Program-made: the position numbers and the translations under genes
In this document: in pieces, positions 61,949 to 64,000 of the stretch
Numbering within the stretch: position 1 is the stretch's first letter
Layout of the letters: each line of letters begins with the position of its first letter
Notes under the pieces: model-generated
What the model saw: only the letters and a program-made list of their open reading frames with translations
Told to the model about the DNA's origin: nothing
Databases searched by the model: none
Origin: OMPR01 sp965183835
Lineage (GTDB): Bacteria; Pseudomonadota; Alphaproteobacteria; Rhodobacterales; Rhodobacteraceae
Reading direction: 5' to 3'
DNA length: 64,000 nt
NCBI GenBank assembly: GCA_965183835.1
Contig: CBCYME010000015.1
Coordinates: forward strand, 91,344-155,343

Positions 61949-62495
61949 CCCGCATCGCGATTTTGGGAAACTCTCACATTGCCGCCTACAAAGCTGCACT
62001 ACCGCTGATCAGCAACAGGTTTCCCGATACAGAAGTGACCCTGTTCGGCGTGAACAATGCAGATTTTCACGCCAAATCCATTGATCATTCGAACCCTTTG
62101 CGAGTGCGATCCCAACAAGATGCGCAAACCGGTGGAATGATTGACATCAAAGGTCCGGTGGAACTGGACCTAAGTGGGTTTGATCGTATCCTTTTGGTTT
62201 CGCACGGATTTTACCTACCGTCTTACTATTCCATTTTGGCGACACATGATGTGCTCGATTTGTCGGCGGCAGGGCATTCACAATCTATATCGCTGGGATG
62301 TTTAACCAAGGCAATGCAACTGCGCACCACTGCGTACCGCAAGAAACTGCAAAGGTTCTACAAGCCCGACAGCCGTTTTGTGATCATGCAAATGCCATTT
62401 CCCGCGCAGCTGGCGGTCCAGAAAATACCAGATATCGCAGGCACGGCTCGCCAACCTGATGCGGATCTCTTGATGACGCTGTTCAACAGGATTGT
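61945..62495 (+). pseudogene. SGNH-hydrolase-like protein, 3' end cut by IS element
   Basis: The N-terminus MTRIAILGNSHIAAYKAAL shows the GNSH block of SGNH hydrolases. Host sequence runs for about 183 codons, then enters the IS left end, which adds 11 or so chance residues before a stop at 62532. Starts in a 4-bp ATGA overlap with the GSCFA gene. The catalytic Asp-x-x-His expected near the C-terminus is missing, so the product is probably inactive. Confidence 0.7.
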
Positions 62496-62562
62496 TGACC
62501 TGCTCCCCGAAACTTCCCTCACTATAATGTAGAGTTTGCTCAACCTTCGAAGGAGCAAACAA

Positions 62563-62826
62563 ATGCGACAGAGTCGTTTTACCGAGGCCCAGATTATTGG
62601 GATGATCAAAGAGCAAGAAGCTGGAATGCCAACGGCTGAGGTGTGCCGGAGACATGGCCTGAGCCCTGCGTCGTTCTACAAGTTCAAAGCCAAATATGGT
62701 GGCATGAACGTTTCTGACACCCACCGCCTCAAATCGCTGGAGGATGAGAACGCTAAGCTGAAGCGTCTGCTGGCGGACACCATGCTCGACAACGTTGTGC
62801 TGAAGGATTTGCTGGGAAAGAACTGA
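62563..62826 (+). CDS. IS3-family transposase OrfA
   Basis: 87 aa. Helix-turn-helix MRQSRFTEAQIIGMIKEQEAG and VCRRHGLSPASFYKFKAKYGG (residue ~32 on), then a leucine-zipper-like tail LKSLEDENAKLKRLLAD. Binds the terminal repeats. GAAGGAG precedes the ATG. Ends 12 bp before the orfB GTG, likely joined to it by -1 frameshifting at GGAAAGAAC. Confidence 0.93.
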   Translation: MRQSRFTEAQIIGMIKEQEAGMPTAEVCRRHGLSPASFYKFKAKYGGMNVSDTHRLKSLEDENAKLKRLLADTMLDNVVLKDLLGKN

Positions 62827-62837
62827 CGACATCGAAT

Positions 62838-63722
62838 GTGCGACGGGCTGTTGCGCGCCAGGCAATGCGGGATCACGACATCTCGCAACGTCGGGCGTGC
62901 AGGCTTGTTGGTGTCGATCCCAAGACCGTCCGGCGCGACAAACCGCCAGATAATCCTGAAGTTCGCGAAGAGATGAAGGCGATTGCCAGTAAGCGGCGGC
63001 GGTTTGGCTATCGCCGGATCGGCGTGCTGTTGGAGCGCAAAGGAATGTTCATGAATCATAAGAAGCTATACCGGCTTTATACTGAGGAGAAGCTGGGTGT
63101 TAGGCGGCGTAGGGGCCGTAAACGTGCGCGTGGATCACGAACACCTATGCCCGTGGCTTTGCGCCCAGGAGAGCGTTGGTCGTTGGATTTTATATCTGAC
63201 ACGTTTGGCGCGTCTCGCAAGTTCCGCATGCTAGCTGTGAATGACGACTGCTGCCGTGAGAACCTGTGCTTGATGGCTGACACCAGCATCTCGGGTGCCA
63301 GGGTTGCGCGGGAACTAGATGCGCTTGTGCGCGTCTATGGTAAGCCAGCTTGTATTGTCAGCGATAATGGAACGGAGTTCACCAGTCGCGCGATCCTGAA
63401 ATGGGCTGGCGATAACGACGTGGATTGGCATTATATCGATCCGGGCAAGCCCCAGCAGAATGGCTTCATCGAAAGCTTCAATGGCAGCCTGAGAGACGAG
63501 CTGTTGAATGAGGAGATCTTCGACACGCTAGATGATGCCCGCCGCAAACTGGCCCTTTGGCGATACGACTACAACAATGTCAGACCACACTCATCGCTTG
63601 GAAACCAAACACCCGTAGAAGCACGTCGGGCACTTGAGCAATTTGAGGGCTCTGCAAGCAACGCGCTTGTCCAAAACGATACCACCGACTATGAAATCCA
63701 AACCCGCAGACTCTCGTTATGA
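62838..63722 (+). CDS. IS3-family transposase OrfB (DDE integrase)
   Basis: 294 aa. DDE residues: Asp in RWSLDFISD, Asp in IVSDNGTEF, and Glu in NGFIESFNGSLRDELLN; plus the N-terminal HTH_21 region KRRRFGYRRIGVLLERKG. Complete catalytic core, so potentially active. The frame is open upstream through ELTTSN, consistent with synthesis as an OrfAB fusion. Confidence 0.94.
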   Translation: MRRAVARQAMRDHDISQRRACRLVGVDPKTVRRDKPPDNPEVREEMKAIASKRRRFGYRRIGVLLERKGMFMNHKKLYRLYTEEKLGVRRRRGRKRARGSRTPMPVALRPGERWSLDFISDTFGASRKFRMLAVNDDCCRENLCLMADTSISGARVARELDALVRVYGKPACIVSDNGTEFTSRAILKWAGDNDVDWHYIDPGKPQQNGFIESFNGSLRDELLNEEIFDTLDDARRKLALWRYDYNNVRPHSSLGNQTPVEARRALEQFEGSASNALVQNDTTDYEIQTRRLSL

Positions 63723-63748
63723 ATGAGGGAGCCTTGGGGGGCAGGTCA

Positions 63749-63985
63749 CGTGGCATTCACATTGATCCAGGCAGAGGAGGCAAGCGCATGCAATACAGGC
63801 TTCTCCCCCAAGCCCCTCATATCAAGAATACCATCTGCCCCTGCGATCAACGGGGTAAAGGAATGCCCAGACCCAGATGCTCGAAGCATTGTCCCGCTCT
63901 GCAACGCACGGCGTAGTTCATCATTAGATCTAGGAACACGAGCGGTTTGAGACGATTTTTGGTTTCCAGCCCAGTTCTGCCACAT
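63749..63985 (-). pseudogene. FAD-linked oxidase (sugar-lactone oxidase type), cut by IS element
   Basis: Begins at ATG 63985 with GGAGG 8 nt upstream: MWQNWAGNQKSSQTARVPRS, then LRASGSGHSFTPLIAGADG, the FAD_binding_4 flavin site of aldono-lactone oxidases. After about 79 codons it runs into the IS right end and stops at a TGA formed by the terminal repeat. The rest of the gene (normally ~430 aa) is not on the other side of the IS, so it has been lost or moved. Confidence 0.75.
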
Positions 63986-64000
63986 GCAATTCGCCTCCAA

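Larger units (their letters stand above)
62496..63748 (+). mobile_element. IS3-family insertion sequence (IS407-like group)
   Basis: 1253 bp bounded by imperfect terminal repeats: TGACCTGCTCCCCGAAACTT at the left end, and TGACCTGCCCCCCAAGGCTC read inward from the right end. Contains orfA and orfB in the usual overlapping frames. Flanks are TTGT on the left and CGTG on the right: no 4-bp target duplication, and the two sides are different genes. Confidence 0.92.

Overview
The window is a stretch of chromosome from an alphaproteobacterium, almost certainly a marine member of the Rhodobacterales (Roseobacter group). The evidence is an Mcl1-type malyl-CoA lyase that closely resembles the Rhodobacter enzyme as I remember it, a taurine TauABC/Tpa cluster, COQ9 divergent from rpsU, DgcN/DgcA D-glutamate genes, a TIGR02300 (FYDLN) protein, and RTX and Hint-domain secreted proteins. 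Genes are dense, often overlap by a few bases, and use Shine-Dalgarno starts.

Layout. 1-4.1 kb: end of a RidA protein, an acyl-CoA ligase and a metallophosphoesterase with an extra C-terminal domain. 4.1-9.3 kb: taurine uptake (tauA-tauB-tauC) divergent from taurine:pyruvate aminotransferase (tpa). 9.4-19.8 kb: small lipoproteins, a GNAT, a frameshifted DUF2189 membrane protein, a quinone oxidoreductase, COQ9/rpsU, a CAP-domain protein, two regulator/enzyme divergons with clear palindromic operators (TetR/amidohydrolase and MarR/P450), and PPK2. 20-23 kb: a large RTX gene broken by an in-frame TGA. 23.3-34.6 kb: Lrp/alanine dehydrogenase, MscS, GST, YtoQ, and pheS and pheT separated by about 2.2 kb of accessory genes, then a Hint protein. 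34.7-40 kb: MFS transporter, rplT-rpmI, a pyruvate kinase gene with three homopolymer frameshifts, N-formylglutamate amidohydrolase and small conserved proteins. 40-46.3 kb: CoA transferase, a dgcN-dgcA-dat D-amino-acid operon, mcl1 and an Asp/Glu-racemase-like protein. 46.3-55.8 kb: PA14-like secreted protein, Lrp/LysE divergon, AraC regulator, accA, lytic transglycosylase, an NMT1-type ABC transporter with a GntR regulator, a YgjP-like metallohydrolase and TIGR02300. 55.9-64 kb: tRNA-Ala(GGC), thiBPQ behind a TPP riboswitch, an Ldh-family dehydrogenase, a GSCFA/SGNH pair, and an IS3-family element whose two flanks are different truncated genes.

The metabolic theme is scavenging of organic sulfur and nitrogen (taurine, D-amino acids, alanine, formylglutamate, thiamine), with transaminated nitrogen passing through alanine (Tpa makes alanine; Ald deaminates it) and carbon entering CoA-ester metabolism (Mcl1, AccA, CoA transferase, acyl-CoA ligase).

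The most unusual property is the number of damaged genes: a TGA in the RTX gene, a TAG in a secreted hydrolase, a frameshift in DUF2189, three homopolymer indels in pyk, an internal deletion in a GNAT, and two genes cut at the IS junctions. Either the genome is decaying, or part of this is assembly or sequencing error; the pyk pattern in particular suggests error. I found no clearly new multi-gene system. The best leads for novelty are the periplasmic insert in TauC, the metallophosphoesterase C-terminal domain and the 86-residue RTX super-repeat.
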